The notes under the pieces: generated by a model
Seen by the model: the letters and a program-made list of their open reading frames with translations, nothing else
Database searches by the model: none
Told to the model about the DNA's origin: nothing
Source of the DNA: an uncultured Oscillospiraceae bacterium
Lineage (GTDB): Bacteria > Bacillota > Clostridia > Oscillospirales > Acutalibacteraceae
Assembly: GCA_900539845.1 (NCBI GenBank)
Contig: UQDP01000001.1
Span: forward strand, 1-64,000
DNA length: 64,000 nucleotides
Reading direction: 5' to 3'
Position numbers and translations under genes: made by a program
In this document: piece by piece, positions 32,701 through 40,692 of the stretch
Position numbering within the stretch: position 1 is the first letter of the stretch
Layout of the letters: each line of letters begins with the position of its first letter

Positions 32701-33120
32701 TTATCTATATTTTTCAAAAACATATTTATACATTGATTCTGTTTTTTTAAACAAATCATATGTTCTCAACTCATCATAATGTAGTCTATTAGCAATTTCT
32801 TGAAATCTTATTTCTCTTTCATTGTCATCTGGTATATAAGAAAAATCCAAATAACACTGGTGACACCAATAATTTCTAATCTTTCTTATATCATCTATAG
32901 TTTTATATTCTTCTTCTGTAAACTCAGGTAAATTATCACTGTAATCCAAATCTTTTAGTTTTCTTGCAATAACACCTAAATTGCTGTTTTTTAGATCATT
33001 AAAATTATCATTAAAATCGCCATTTTTCATTGCGGCATAAATTCTTTTTAAATTAAATTCCGTGCATTGAACTTGTTGAATCAACTCACTATGAATCATT
33101 TTAAAAGTATCTCTGTTCAC
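32701..33120 (-). CDS. Small helical protein with HEPN-like RNxxxH motif
   Basis: A 139-residue all-alpha protein. The segment IRKIRNYWCHQCYLDF contains R-N-Y-W-C-H, matching the RNxxxH active-site signature of HEPN ribonucleases, with preceding acidic helices (FTEEEYKTIDDI) as in HEPN domains. No minimal nucleotidyltransferase partner lies next to it. A toxin or abortive-infection role is inference; many HEPN-like proteins are inactive. It is monocistronic with AT-rich flanks. Confidence 0.5.
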   Translation of the reverse strand: MNRDTFKMIHSELIQQVQCTEFNLKRIYAAMKNGDFNDNFNDLKNSNLGVIARKLKDLDYSDNLPEFTEEEYKTIDDIRKIRNYWCHQCYLDFSYIPDDNEREIRFQEIANRLHYDELRTYDLFKKTESMYKYVFEKYR

Positions 33121-33188
33121 TCTTAACCTCCATCGCTTTCATACTAAAAAATAACAAAAGTCTGTTCCATTTTCAACCATTGAAACTT

Positions 33189-33593
33189 CTAATAACTTAT
33201 ACCATATAAAATCTTTCTAAACTTACTTGTGATAATGCCAATCAAAATATAGAGAAGAATGCTAAATATAATAACTAAAGTAATTGATAAAGCAGAAAAA
33301 TTCAAATGAGCAACTATAAATATATTAAATGTGTGAAAACAGTAAAAAAACAAAAATAGAATACTTCCAAATAGTGCTTTTCTTTCAACTCTATTATAAT
33401 AAAAACCGACAACGAAAAAAGTAAATTTTCCTAAAAGTGGTTCAATTAAAAAATTTATGACTTCAGGGATAATAGGAATCTCTATACCACTTATTTCTAT
33501 TGTTTGACCTCGCAAACTATCAAAAGGATTTGGTATTAAAAAATTTCTCACGATAGCGCTTATAATGGCAAATACTTCGTAAATACAAATCAT
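33189..33593 (-). CDS. Small integral membrane protein
   Basis: A 134-residue protein with about four hydrophobic segments: the N-terminus (YEVFAIISAIV), FTFFVVGFYY, SILFLFFYCFHTFNIFIVA and a final IFSILLYILIGIIT. The loop FDSLRGQTIEISGIEIPIIPEV lies outside one leaflet. I recognise no family. It has an extremely AT-rich composition and no close operon partner. Confidence 0.55.
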   Translation of the reverse strand: MICIYEVFAIISAIVRNFLIPNPFDSLRGQTIEISGIEIPIIPEVINFLIEPLLGKFTFFVVGFYYNRVERKALFGSILFLFFYCFHTFNIFIVAHLNFSALSITLVIIFSILLYILIGIITSKFRKILYGISY

Positions 33594-33876
33594 CTCCTTG
33601 TTTTAATTATTTATTTTTTACATTATAATTCTACAAAATTAAACATTCAATCAATTTAACAGAATGTTTACCAATAGTCCACAATTCAGTACTGATAACG
33701 CACTTATAAAAGTAGGATTTACTAATTAAATAATTTATGGTAACATAAAATTGCGGAAGTTTATGCTTAATAGGTATTATGATACATAGTTATTTAGGTT
33801 GATTTTTTTTGTATTTATAATTACCATATTCTGATATGGACATTGAATATATTGTTATTTGTTAGGAGTTGAAATA

Positions 33877-34524
33877 ATGAAAATAGATATCGGAAAGAAT
33901 TTTCCGCAATATTTTAATCCTGCCTATCCTGAGGAATTTGAATTATTTTCTCACTTTGAAGTAACGGCGGGAATACCAACTGTTTTGTTTGCCATTACGA
34001 CTTGGAAAGAAAACGGTAAACCAAATGTGTGCTTTCATTCGTGGAGTTGCTTTCACGGAGATAAGACTTCATTCTTTGCTGTGATGGGCAACTTATATCA
34101 GCATACCCATACCTACGCCAATATACAAAGGGAAAAATGCTTTTGCATTAACTTTCTTCCAATAAGTTATTATGACAAGTTGGTAAACACCATTCATCAA
34201 AACGAACTGAATGAGGACGAATTTGCGGCAGGAGGTTTTACTGTTTTCAATGCCAAAACCATACACGCACCTGCGATAAACGAAGCGTTTCTTTGTATGG
34301 AATGCACATTGAAAGAGGTGCAGGATTTAAGCGGTTCGGGCATTACGGCTATGGTGATCGGACAGGTTCAGCACATTTGGGTGGACGAAGCGTACGCACA
34401 AGGGTATGAGAAACGATATGGTAAGGACGGATTTATGATGTTGATACCTGCGCCGCAAGACCTGATTACCGGAGAACCAAATCAATCGGCGATTGCCACC
34501 GTGCATATTGAGAAATACGACTGA
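33877..34524 (+). CDS. Flavin reductase family protein
   Basis: A 215-residue FMN-binding split-barrel protein. The family pattern is visible in TVLFAITTWKENGKPNVCFHSWSCF, FFAVMGNLYQHTHTYANI and REKCFCINFLP. ATG 33877 is chosen because TTAGGAG lies 9 nt upstream. It starts a rightward group with an SRPBCC protein 18 bp later and a DUF3795 protein after that. Such proteins reduce flavin or use bound FMN for redox detoxification; the partner is unknown. Confidence 0.85.
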   Translation: MKIDIGKNFPQYFNPAYPEEFELFSHFEVTAGIPTVLFAITTWKENGKPNVCFHSWSCFHGDKTSFFAVMGNLYQHTHTYANIQREKCFCINFLPISYYDKLVNTIHQNELNEDEFAAGGFTVFNAKTIHAPAINEAFLCMECTLKEVQDLSGSGITAMVIGQVQHIWVDEAYAQGYEKRYGKDGFMMLIPAPQDLITGEPNQSAIATVHIEKYD

Positions 34525-34542
34525 TTTAAGGAGAAAACAAAA

Positions 34543-34944
34543 ATGGCAACTTCAAATATAAAAGAATTGATTCCGAGTGAGGTTTGCAAAGTATGGGAGC
34601 TGGTTTTGGGCATTGAGAATTACAGTGTTTGGAGAAGTGACCTTAGTAAAACAGAAATTATAAGCGATAAGAAGTTTATTGAATATACCAAAGAGGGATA
34701 CCCTACGACCTTTACCGTGACTCTTGTTGAACCATACAGACGATGGGAGTTTGATATGGAAAACAGTAATATGAAAGGTCATTGGATTGGCGTTTTTACG
34801 GATAAAGGCAATGAAACAGAGATCGATTTTACGGAGTGCGTGGAAGCAAAAAAGTGGTTCATGAAACCCTTTGTAAAGTTATATCTGAGAAAGCAACAGG
34901 CACAGTTTGTTGCGGATATAAAGAGAGCATTAGGAGGTAAATAA
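34543..34944 (+). CDS. SRPBCC (START-like) family protein
   Basis: A 133-residue ligand-binding helix-grip protein. IKELIPSEVCKVWELVLGIENYSVWRSD (in parts) is the typical N-terminal strand-helix, and the C-terminal amphipathic helix (MKPFVKLYLRKQQAQFVADIKRAL) closes the cavity. The sequence resembles polyketide cyclase/coenzyme Q-binding proteins. It lies 18 bp after the flavin reductase and 3 bp before the DUF3795 gene, so the three form an operon. The ligand is unknown. Confidence 0.8.
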   Translation: MATSNIKELIPSEVCKVWELVLGIENYSVWRSDLSKTEIISDKKFIEYTKEGYPTTFTVTLVEPYRRWEFDMENSNMKGHWIGVFTDKGNETEIDFTECVEAKKWFMKPFVKLYLRKQQAQFVADIKRALGGK

Positions 34945-34947
34945 ACT

Positions 34948-35280
34948 ATGAAAGATTTGATAAGATATTGCGGACTGGATTGTGAAAAATGCGACGCATA
35001 TCTTGCGACAATTAACAACGATCAAGCCTTGCGTGAGAAAACAGCAAAGCTATGGGCAGAGTTAAATAACGCCCCTATTCTGCCTGAACATATTAACTGT
35101 GAAGGCTGCCGTATGAATGGAGTAAAAACGGTATTTTGCGATAGTCTGTGCGGGGTTCGGAAATGTGCGTTAAATAAAGGTGTTTCCACCTGCGGTGACT
35201 GTTCTGAATTAGAAAATTGCCCGACTGTTGGGGCAATCCTCAAAAATAATTCGGCTGCTTTGGAAATTTTGAAAGGATAG
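34948..35280 (+). CDS. DUF3795 cysteine-rich protein
   Basis: A 110-residue protein with the DUF3795 pattern: YCGLDCEKCDAYLAT at the N-terminus, CEGCRMNG in the middle and a late cluster of cysteines (CDSLCGVRKCALNKGVSTC and CSELENCPTV). Twelve cysteines suggest binding of zinc or an iron-sulfur cluster. It is encoded 3 bp after the SRPBCC gene. The function of the family is unknown. Confidence 0.88.
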   Translation: MKDLIRYCGLDCEKCDAYLATINNDQALREKTAKLWAELNNAPILPEHINCEGCRMNGVKTVFCDSLCGVRKCALNKGVSTCGDCSELENCPTVGAILKNNSAALEILKG

Positions 35281-35323
35281 AATACATAGAGTAACAAATA
35301 AAAATTAAAGAGGTATGGAAATT

Positions 35324-35494
35324 ATGGGAAAAGAGAAAATCAGGTTTATATGTTTTTTACTTGCTTCAATATGTTTTTTTATAGTGTCAATAATTAATTT
35401 TGTTGATAAGAATACTGCTCCGGCAATAACATTCTTATTATTAGGTATTTCATTTTTACTTTTATCAACTACACATTTGAAAAAAGATAAATAA
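35324..35494 (+). CDS. Small two-helix membrane protein
   Basis: A 56-residue protein, MGKEKIRFICFLLASICFFI and on, with two hydrophobic segments separated by FVDKNTAP and a basic tail (THLKKDK). AGAGG lies upstream. It is similar in design to many short uncharacterised membrane proteins of Firmicutes. It may share the transcript of the DUF3795 operon 43 bp upstream. Confidence 0.55.
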   Translation: MGKEKIRFICFLLASICFFIVSIINFVDKNTAPAITFLLLGISFLLLSTTHLKKDK

Positions 35495-35522
35495 TCACAA
35501 CACCAATTTTGCAGGAAATGCA

Positions 35523-35935
35523 ATGCTTGAAAATGCCCCTACTCAATCAACTATGACGGAATTGCTTGGACAATCTATGTTTGAAGTGTGGCAGGAGTTG
35601 TGTTCGGCGATTGATGAAAAATATGATATGGAAAAGCTATAGAACACAGGCGGTAAAAATTGGACTTACGAATACAAGTACCGCATAGGCGGTAAAACGC
35701 TTTGTAGCCTGTACGCAAAAATAATTGTGTTGGCTTTATGATTATCTTTGGAAAAGATGAAAGAGCAAAATTTGAAGATATAAGGGATAGGCTTTCCGAC
35801 TCTGTTTGTAGACAATATGATGAAGCAACAACTTATCGTGACGGAAAATGGGTAATGTTTGAGCCGACTAATACTAAGCAATTCAGTGACTATATGATAT
35901 TATTAGCCATTAAGAGAAAACCAAATCGGAAATAA
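35523..35935 (+). pseudogene. DUF3788-family gene, broken
   Basis: The conceptual product matches DUF3788 throughout (FEVWQELCSAIDEKYDMEKL, GGKNWTYEYKYRIGGKTLC, MIIFGKDERAKFEDIRD, DGKWVMFEPTN). It has a TAG at 35640-35642, where the family has Trp (TGG), and loses the frame in an A-run near 35720, where one A is missing (five instead of six). The last 65 codons are open from ATG 35738. Two independent lesions mark it as decayed. Confidence 0.8.
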
Positions 35936-35986
35936 CAATATTGTTTCTAAAAAACAAAAAATTATTGTGTATAAGGAATTAACAAT

Positions 35987-36472
35987 ATGGACTGCATAAT
36001 AAGAGAAATGCAAAAAGATGAATATTGCCTATTAAGTGACTTTTTGTACGAAGCAATTTATATTCCGGATGGTATGGCTGCGCCGCCTAAATCAGTGATA
36101 ACTTGTCCTGAATTGCAAGTATACATTGCAGACTTTGGAAACAGCATACACGATAAAGCTCTGGTTGCAGAAGTTGACGGAAATATTGTAGGAGCAATAT
36201 GGGCAAGAATTATGAATGATTACGGACATATTGATAAGAATACCCCATCGCTTGCAATGTCTGTCCTTAAAGGATACAGAGAAATGGGAATCGGGACTTC
36301 ATTGCTAACGCAAATGTTGTCAACGGAAAAAGCCGCTGGTTATGCAAAACTTTCTTTGTCTGTTCAAAAGGACAATTATGCAGTGAGGATGTATAAAAAG
36401 GCAGGCTTTAATACGGTTGACGAAAACAACGAAGAATACATTATGGTAATCGACCTAAATAAAATCAATTAA
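35987..36472 (+). CDS. GNAT-family N-acetyltransferase
   Basis: A 161-residue acetyltransferase. IIREMQKDEYCLLSDFLYEA opens the fold, LAMSVLKGYREMGIGTSLLTQ binds acetyl-CoA, and LSLSVQKDNYAVRMYKKAGF is the usual C-terminal block. The gene starts 51 bp after the DUF3788 pseudogene and is followed 16 bp later by a CatA-like gene, so both may be expressed together. The substrate is unknown. Confidence 0.88.
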   Translation: MDCIIREMQKDEYCLLSDFLYEAIYIPDGMAAPPKSVITCPELQVYIADFGNSIHDKALVAEVDGNIVGAIWARIMNDYGHIDKNTPSLAMSVLKGYREMGIGTSLLTQMLSTEKAAGYAKLSLSVQKDNYAVRMYKKAGFNTVDENNEEYIMVIDLNKIN

Positions 36473-36488
36473 GAATTTGGAGGTTATA

Positions 36489-37118
36489 ATGCCTAAAGAA
36501 GTAGAACCTAAAGATACTACACGAGCTACGGCGTATGAGTTTTGGATGAAAGCACCCAATCCAATGGTGACTTTTTTTAAGACTTTTGATGTTACTAATC
36601 TGATAAAGGTTAGTCGAAAAAGAAATCTGAAATTTAATATGTTGCTTGATTATTGTATAGGCAGAGCCGCTGTTAATATAAAAGAGTTTTATATACTTCC
36701 TGTCAGCGACAAACTTATACAGTATGATACAATAGCGGTAAATACCATTGTGAAAAATAAAGATGGAGAAGTTAGTTCCTGCGATGTTTTATATGATGAC
36801 GATTTAAATAAATTCAACGAGCAATATCTGAAATACACTTCTAAGGTTGCAGAAAGCTGTAAGGATAGGGACTTATCCGAAAACAGTATGGTAATCGGTA
36901 CATCTGCTATCATAGATACAGAAATTGACGGTGCCGTTGGTATGAACAGCGGCATTTTTAATAATCCGTTTATTATTTGGGGCAGATACAAAAAGAAATG
37001 GTTTCGGTATTATTTAACACTTTCTTTTCAGTTCCATCATACGCAGATGGATGGTGCTCACGCTGGTGCTTTTTTAGCTAACCTGCAAAATGAAATTAAT
37101 GATATATCAAAACGATAA
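36489..37118 (+). CDS. CatA-like chloramphenicol acetyltransferase family protein
   Basis: A 209-residue protein of the classical trimeric CAT fold. The active-site motif HHxxxDG is intact (FHHTQMDGAHA), with the catalytic histidine near residue 183. Upstream segments (FDVTNLIKVSRKRNLKFNMLLDY) match the family N-terminus. ATG 36489 is chosen: TTGGAGG lies 6 nt before it. Its divergence from known resistance enzymes is considerable, so chloramphenicol resistance should not be assumed. Confidence 0.82.
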   Translation: MPKEVEPKDTTRATAYEFWMKAPNPMVTFFKTFDVTNLIKVSRKRNLKFNMLLDYCIGRAAVNIKEFYILPVSDKLIQYDTIAVNTIVKNKDGEVSSCDVLYDDDLNKFNEQYLKYTSKVAESCKDRDLSENSMVIGTSAIIDTEIDGAVGMNSGIFNNPFIIWGRYKKKWFRYYLTLSFQFHHTQMDGAHAGAFLANLQNEINDISKR

Positions 37119-37153
37119 ATTGAAAACCATACTAGACTATCTTATTCTATATA

Positions 37154-37183
37154 TTGATTAAGATTGGGTACATAATGTATAAA
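37154..37183 (+). promoter_or_regulatory. Promoter for the DUF6809 gene
   Basis: TTGATT (37154-37159) and TATAAA (37178-37183) with an 18-nt spacer. Transcription would begin near 37190, before the ribosome-binding-site hairpin. Confidence 0.5.
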
Positions 37184-37209
37184 AAATATTTGAAGCGGCT
37201 GGACTTAAA

Positions 37210-37247
37210 AACTCCTTTGTGGTATAAGTGTGTACTGCAAAGGAGTT
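37210..37247 (+). promoter_or_regulatory. Hairpin sequestering the DUF6809 ribosome binding site
   Basis: AACTCCTTTG (37210-37219) pairs exactly with CAAAGGAGTT (37238-37247), which contains the AAAGGAG Shine-Dalgarno of the gene starting at 37254. The loop is 18 nt. This anti-Shine-Dalgarno arrangement implies translational control or a thermosensor-like element. Confidence 0.6.
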
Positions 37248-37253
37248 GATTTT

Positions 37254-37502
37254 ATGTCAATGCTTAAAGAGTTATGGTATGGAAATATAAATCCGAGTGA
37301 AGATAAAGAAGTATCTAATGAAGAAAAGAAATTAGTCGAACTAATGGCAAGGCATCAGGAGTATTTAACATTAACACTTAAGGATAAAGAACTTGATACG
37401 TTCAAGAAATATGTTGAATGTGCTGACGAATACACTTCCTTTCTTGAATGTCAAGCGTTTGAAATTGGATTTAAGTTAGCGGTTAGGTTGCTAAACGAAT
37501 AA
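37254..37502 (+). CDS. DUF6809-family small protein
   Basis: An 82-residue acidic helical protein: LKELWYGNINPSEDKEVSNE, then LVELMARHQEYL and a C-terminal CQAFEIGFKLAVRLLNE. This composition and order match the DUF6809 proteins common in clostridial ICEs. The ATG follows AAAGGAG, which is occluded by a hairpin. A strong terminator follows. The function is unknown. Confidence 0.75.
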   Translation: MSMLKELWYGNINPSEDKEVSNEEKKLVELMARHQEYLTLTLKDKELDTFKKYVECADEYTSFLECQAFEIGFKLAVRLLNE

Positions 37503-37530
37503 AAAATTAATCAAATAAAATTTATATAAA

Positions 37531-37560
37531 TAGCAGTTTCTCTTAATTGAGAAACTGCTA
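37531..37560 (+). terminator. Terminator of the DUF6809 gene
   Basis: TAGCAGTTTCTC (37531-37542) pairs exactly with GAGAAACTGCTA (37549-37560), followed by seven T. Confidence 0.92.
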
Positions 37561-37606
37561 TTTTTTTGTTTAAAAATTGTTGTACAAAGTGCTGAAAATA
37601 AAAAAG

Positions 37607-37952
37607 ATGTATCTTTGGAAGATACATAATTAATGGATAAAAAGTGTTGGTTTGTGTCAATGAGGTTTAATGAATAGTTATGGCTAAACAAGGTTATTAA
37701 TTTAACTACTACATATTGTTTGTGCAGGTTGATTAGTAATACCTTAAATGTATCTTCTGAAGATGCACATAAGGTTAAAAAATCTGTTATCTTTTTTGTG
37801 ATAAAAAAATTTGGCTCAAAAGTGTTTGCTTAACGGCTAAATATATGGAGGGCGTATGTAAATATTTTGTAAATAAAACTGAAACGCCCTCATTTTTTGC
37901 CGTTTTCGAGGCTATATAGTGAAGGGGCTTTTAAAAAAGTTTGGCTCAAAAG
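37607..37952 (+). repeat. Non-coding repeat-rich region before the HTH gene
   Basis: The 430-bp gap holds no gene. It contains ATGTATCTT-TGG-AAGATACAT (37607-37627), a related imperfect hairpin at 37741-37775 (ACCTTA with TAAGGT, ATGTATCTT shared), two copies of TTTGGCTCAAAAG (37810-37822 and 37940-37952), and GAGGGCGT/ACGCCCTC (37848-37855, 37884-37891) followed by a T-run. The repeated 13-mer could be an iteron-like binding site for the downstream HTH protein. Confidence 0.5.
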
Positions 37953-37991
37953 GTTAAAAAAGTGTGCAAGGGTAAGTGAGGAGGTGATTTT

Positions 37992-38273
37992 ATGAATAAG
38001 CAAAAAGGCAATTTCTTTCTTCTGCCAAATAAAATTTTTGACGAAGGCTTAACTCCTATGGAGTTTGTGGTGTACAGCTTTCTGACAAGCATAGGTGATG
38101 CTAAAGGAAAAAGTTTTTATTCCGTTCCGAACATTGCAAAGTACTGCGGTATGTGTGAGAACTCCTGCCGTAAAGCAATCAGAGATCTTGAGGAAAAAGG
38201 CTATGTTGATGTTTCGGAAAGGTATTTTGCACATTCAAGACAAAGCAATGTGTATACGGTACACAAAATATGA
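37992..38273 (+). CDS. Winged-helix (replication-initiator-like) protein
   Basis: A 93-residue DNA-binding protein: NFFLLPNKIFDEGLTPMEFVVYSFL, then the helix-turn-helix SVPNIAKYCGMCENSCRKAIRDLEEKGYVD. It resembles the N-terminal DNA-binding part of RepA_N-type initiators and the small HTH proteins of clostridial ICEs. The ribosome binding site GGAGGTGA is strong. The 13-bp repeats upstream may be its binding sites. Whether it starts replication of the excised circle is inference. Confidence 0.75.
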   Translation: MNKQKGNFFLLPNKIFDEGLTPMEFVVYSFLTSIGDAKGKSFYSVPNIAKYCGMCENSCRKAIRDLEEKGYVDVSERYFAHSRQSNVYTVHKI

Positions 38274-38406
38274 ACCACCGCCGGTTCAGCAAACGGTGAC
38301 AAACAATCTGAAAGGCTTTGGGTAAAAGCAAGTAAACAAATCGGAATAAATATAAAAATCGGTTTTTCGGCGTTTGTGACGGTAATTTAAAAGAATAATG
38401 AATAAA

Positions 38407-38509
38407 GGTGCTTTGCACCGCACTACATCAGTCAGCAACGCTGACTGTTAGGCGAGTTTCGTCTTTGTATTACGCCACGGCGCAAAACAAAGACAAGCGG
38501 GAGACCCGC
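38407..38509 (+). other. oriT-like hairpin array
   Basis: Four consecutive hairpins lie just before a MobC-like remnant: GGTGC/GCACC (38407-38419), CAGTCAGC/GCTGACTG (38429-38447), GTCTTTGT/ACAAAGAC (38461-38494, with an inner GCC/GGC), and GCGGG/CCCGC (38497-38509). The segment is distinctly more GC-rich than its surroundings. Closely spaced inverted repeats upstream of mobC are typical of transfer origins. The nick site is not identifiable. Confidence 0.5.
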
Positions 38510-38542
38510 ACCCCAAATTTTGAAATCAGGAGGTAAAAAATC

Positions 38543-38725
38543 ATAGATAATAACAGAACAGAAATTTTAAATTTCAGGGTAACAAAAATGGAAAAAGAAT
38601 TGATAGAGATGTATGCAAGCACCAACAAAACCCACACGCACAATCATCTTAAAATCGACAGTGCGAACTTTAAAAGCAGAAGAAAATTATTATTTCGGTT
38701 GGTAATTCAGGAGGTTTACATATGA
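38543..38725 (+). pseudogene. MobC-like relaxosome protein remnant
   Basis: Sixty codons read DNNRTEILNFRVTKMEKELI, the N-terminal ribbon-helix-helix pattern of plasmid mobilization MobC proteins, and then diverge. The codon at the expected start, well placed after AGGAGG, is ATA rather than ATG. The C-terminal half of MobC is missing, and no relaxase follows. An internal ATG at 38588 could yield only a fragment. The end overlaps the next gene as ATGA. Confidence 0.55.
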
Positions 38726-38943
38726 ACACAGACAAAATGATAGAAACCGGATGCATCCCGTTAAATGAAAACGGCTCATTTGTTTACGGCTACAAAGACA
38801 GAAATATAAACTACTGTGTAGTCAGCCGTTATAAAAACATCGGCAGTATTGAAAATTGCCTTGCCCATATGATGAAAGATGAATTGTCAAATATTGCTCA
38901 AAAGTCCGAGGAAAGTTTATCACCTTTGGATATGGATAAGTAA
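38722..38943 (+). CDS. Small integrase-adjacent protein
   Basis: A 73-residue protein of unknown function: TDKMIETGCIPLNENGSFVY, GYKDRNINYCVVSRYKNIGS, then an acidic C-terminal helix. AGGAGG precedes the ATG by 7 nt. It lies 42 bp before the serine integrase gene. Short proteins in this position are common in Tn4451-like elements and may act in excision control, but no family is recognised here. Confidence 0.6.
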   Translation: MNTDKMIETGCIPLNENGSFVYGYKDRNINYCVVSRYKNIGSIENCLAHMMKDELSNIAQKSEESLSPLDMDK

Positions 38944-38985
38944 ATGAGATAAGAGTATTGTGTTGTGCTGAAAGGAAGTGTAATT

Positions 38986-40593
38986 ATGATTGAAAAAGAA
39001 AAAGAATACAGAGCGGCTCTATACTGCCGCCTGTCTTCTGATGACGCTTATCTGGGTGAAAGCGGAAGTATAAAAACTCAGCGTGCTTTGCTGACGCAAT
39101 ACTGTAAAGAAAACAATATTCCTGTATATGATGTTTATACTGATGACGGCTTCAGCGGTACAAATTTTGAAAGACCTGCATTCAAAAGAATGCTCAATGA
39201 CCTTGAAAGTCACAAAGCAAATCTTGTAATAGTTAAAGATCTTTCAAGGTTCGGCAGAGAGTATGCTCAAATGGGAATGTATATTGAAAATGATTTTGAA
39301 GACTGGAACATCAGATTTATATCAATAGGTGAAAACATAGATACGCTTAACGGTACAGACGAAATACTGATGCCCATAACAAATGTCATAAACAGCCAAT
39401 ACGCAAAAGAGTGCTCACGAAAAACAAAACAGGCCCACAGAGCGTTGGCAAAAGAAGGAAAGTTTATCGGCAGCAGAGCACCGTTCGGTTACATAAAAGA
39501 TCCAAAAGACAGGCATCACCTATTAGTTGATGAAGAAGCTGCTTCGGTAGTGAGAAGCATATTCAAAATGTTTTGTGATGGTATTGGTTATGTTCGTATG
39601 ACAAAAATACTTCGTGAGAAAAAGATATTAAATCCTCAAGCATACTTCAATAAAAACAATCCTGATTATTACAAAAGCGATTACTGGCGTCAGAATTTTG
39701 ACTGGCACGCAACATCAATAAGGGTAATATTGAACAATCCCGTCTATCTCGGTCAGACAACATTCGGCAGAACGAAAGTTAAGGGTAAGACAAAGAAGAA
39801 AAAAGTTGCAACAGATGAAAGTGAATGGATAGTAGTTGAAAACGCTCACGAACCTATAATAGACAAAGCAACTTGGAATCTTGCACACGATATTATGAAG
39901 AACAGGCGCAGAGAAACCAAAAGCGGTGAAACTCAAATGTTCGCTGGACTTGTAAAGTGTTCCGACTGTGGCTCTGCCCTTAATGTATCCAGAAATGCCA
40001 AAACAGGTAAATATACAGGGTTCTCCTGTTGGGTATACAAGAACTACGGAAAAGAAAGGTGTACTTCACACGCCATAGGTTACAAAACACTTTACAATAT
40101 TGTACTTGAAAACATTAGGCGGCAGGCAGAATGTGCGTCAGGGCAAAAAGAAAAATATCTTGAGATGCTTAAAAACCAAATGGCAGAAAAAGCAAATCAG
40201 GATATTAAATCAGTCAAAAGCGAATTGAAGAAAATCAACAAAAGAATTGACCAGCTTGATAAGATACTAAACAAACTTTATGAGGACAGAGCCTTAGAAA
40301 AGATAACCGAAGAGCGGTATCTTTCAATGAATGGCAGTTATGAAAACGAGTACAACGAACTGAAAGAAAGGCAAAATGTATTATCACAACAAATAGAAAA
40401 TATTGAAACTACCGAATGCAATGCCGAAACATTTACTAACCTGATTGAGAAATACTTAAATATCACAGAACTCAATGCAAGAATTCTTAATGAGCTTATA
40501 GAAAAAATAGTCGTCCACGAAAAAGGGATCATCGACGGAGAAAAGTTTCAGATGGTGGAGATATATTATAAATTTATTGGGAATTTTATATAA
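38986..40593 (+). CDS. Large serine recombinase (integrase of the element)
   Basis: A 535-residue site-specific recombinase. Catalytic domain (1-~150): YCRLSSDD with the nucleophilic Ser17, DDGFSGTNFERPAF, VKDLSRFGREY. The recombinase domain follows (APFGYIKDPKDRHHLLVDEEAA), then a zinc-ribbon domain (VKCSDCGSALN with GFSCWVYKNYGKERC) and a long coiled coil (SVKSELKKINKRIDQLDKIL). ATG 38986 is chosen: AAAGGAAG lies 8 nt upstream. It resembles TnpX/TndX-type enzymes. It should catalyse attP x attB integration into the tRNA-Thr variable loop and, with a helper, excision. It lies 3.2 kb from the right end. Confidence 0.93.
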   Translation: MIEKEKEYRAALYCRLSSDDAYLGESGSIKTQRALLTQYCKENNIPVYDVYTDDGFSGTNFERPAFKRMLNDLESHKANLVIVKDLSRFGREYAQMGMYIENDFEDWNIRFISIGENIDTLNGTDEILMPITNVINSQYAKECSRKTKQAHRALAKEGKFIGSRAPFGYIKDPKDRHHLLVDEEAASVVRSIFKMFCDGIGYVRMTKILREKKILNPQAYFNKNNPDYYKSDYWRQNFDWHATSIRVILNNPVYLGQTTFGRTKVKGKTKKKKVATDESEWIVVENAHEPIIDKATWNLAHDIMKNRRRETKSGETQMFAGLVKCSDCGSALNVSRNAKTGKYTGFSCWVYKNYGKERCTSHAIGYKTLYNIVLENIRRQAECASGQKEKYLEMLKNQMAEKANQDIKSVKSELKKINKRIDQLDKILNKLYEDRALEKITEERYLSMNGSYENEYNELKERQNVLSQQIENIETTECNAETFTNLIEKYLNITELNARILNELIEKIVVHEKGIIDGEKFQMVEIYYKFIGNFI

Positions 40594-40612
40594 CACTTCA
40601 TATTTATAATTG

Positions 40613-40640
40613 TTGATTATTAATGAACTTATGCTATAAT
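40613..40640 (+). promoter_or_regulatory. Promoter for the NTase / radical SAM-dGTPase operon
   Basis: TTGATT (40613-40618) and TATAAT (40635-40640) with a 16-nt spacer, directly after the integrase gene. It would give the two-gene operon independent expression in the integrated state. Confidence 0.65.
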
Positions 40641-40692
40641 TATGTTATAATACATTATGCAATAAGTTAAGTGTATAGATGAGATTGATTTT

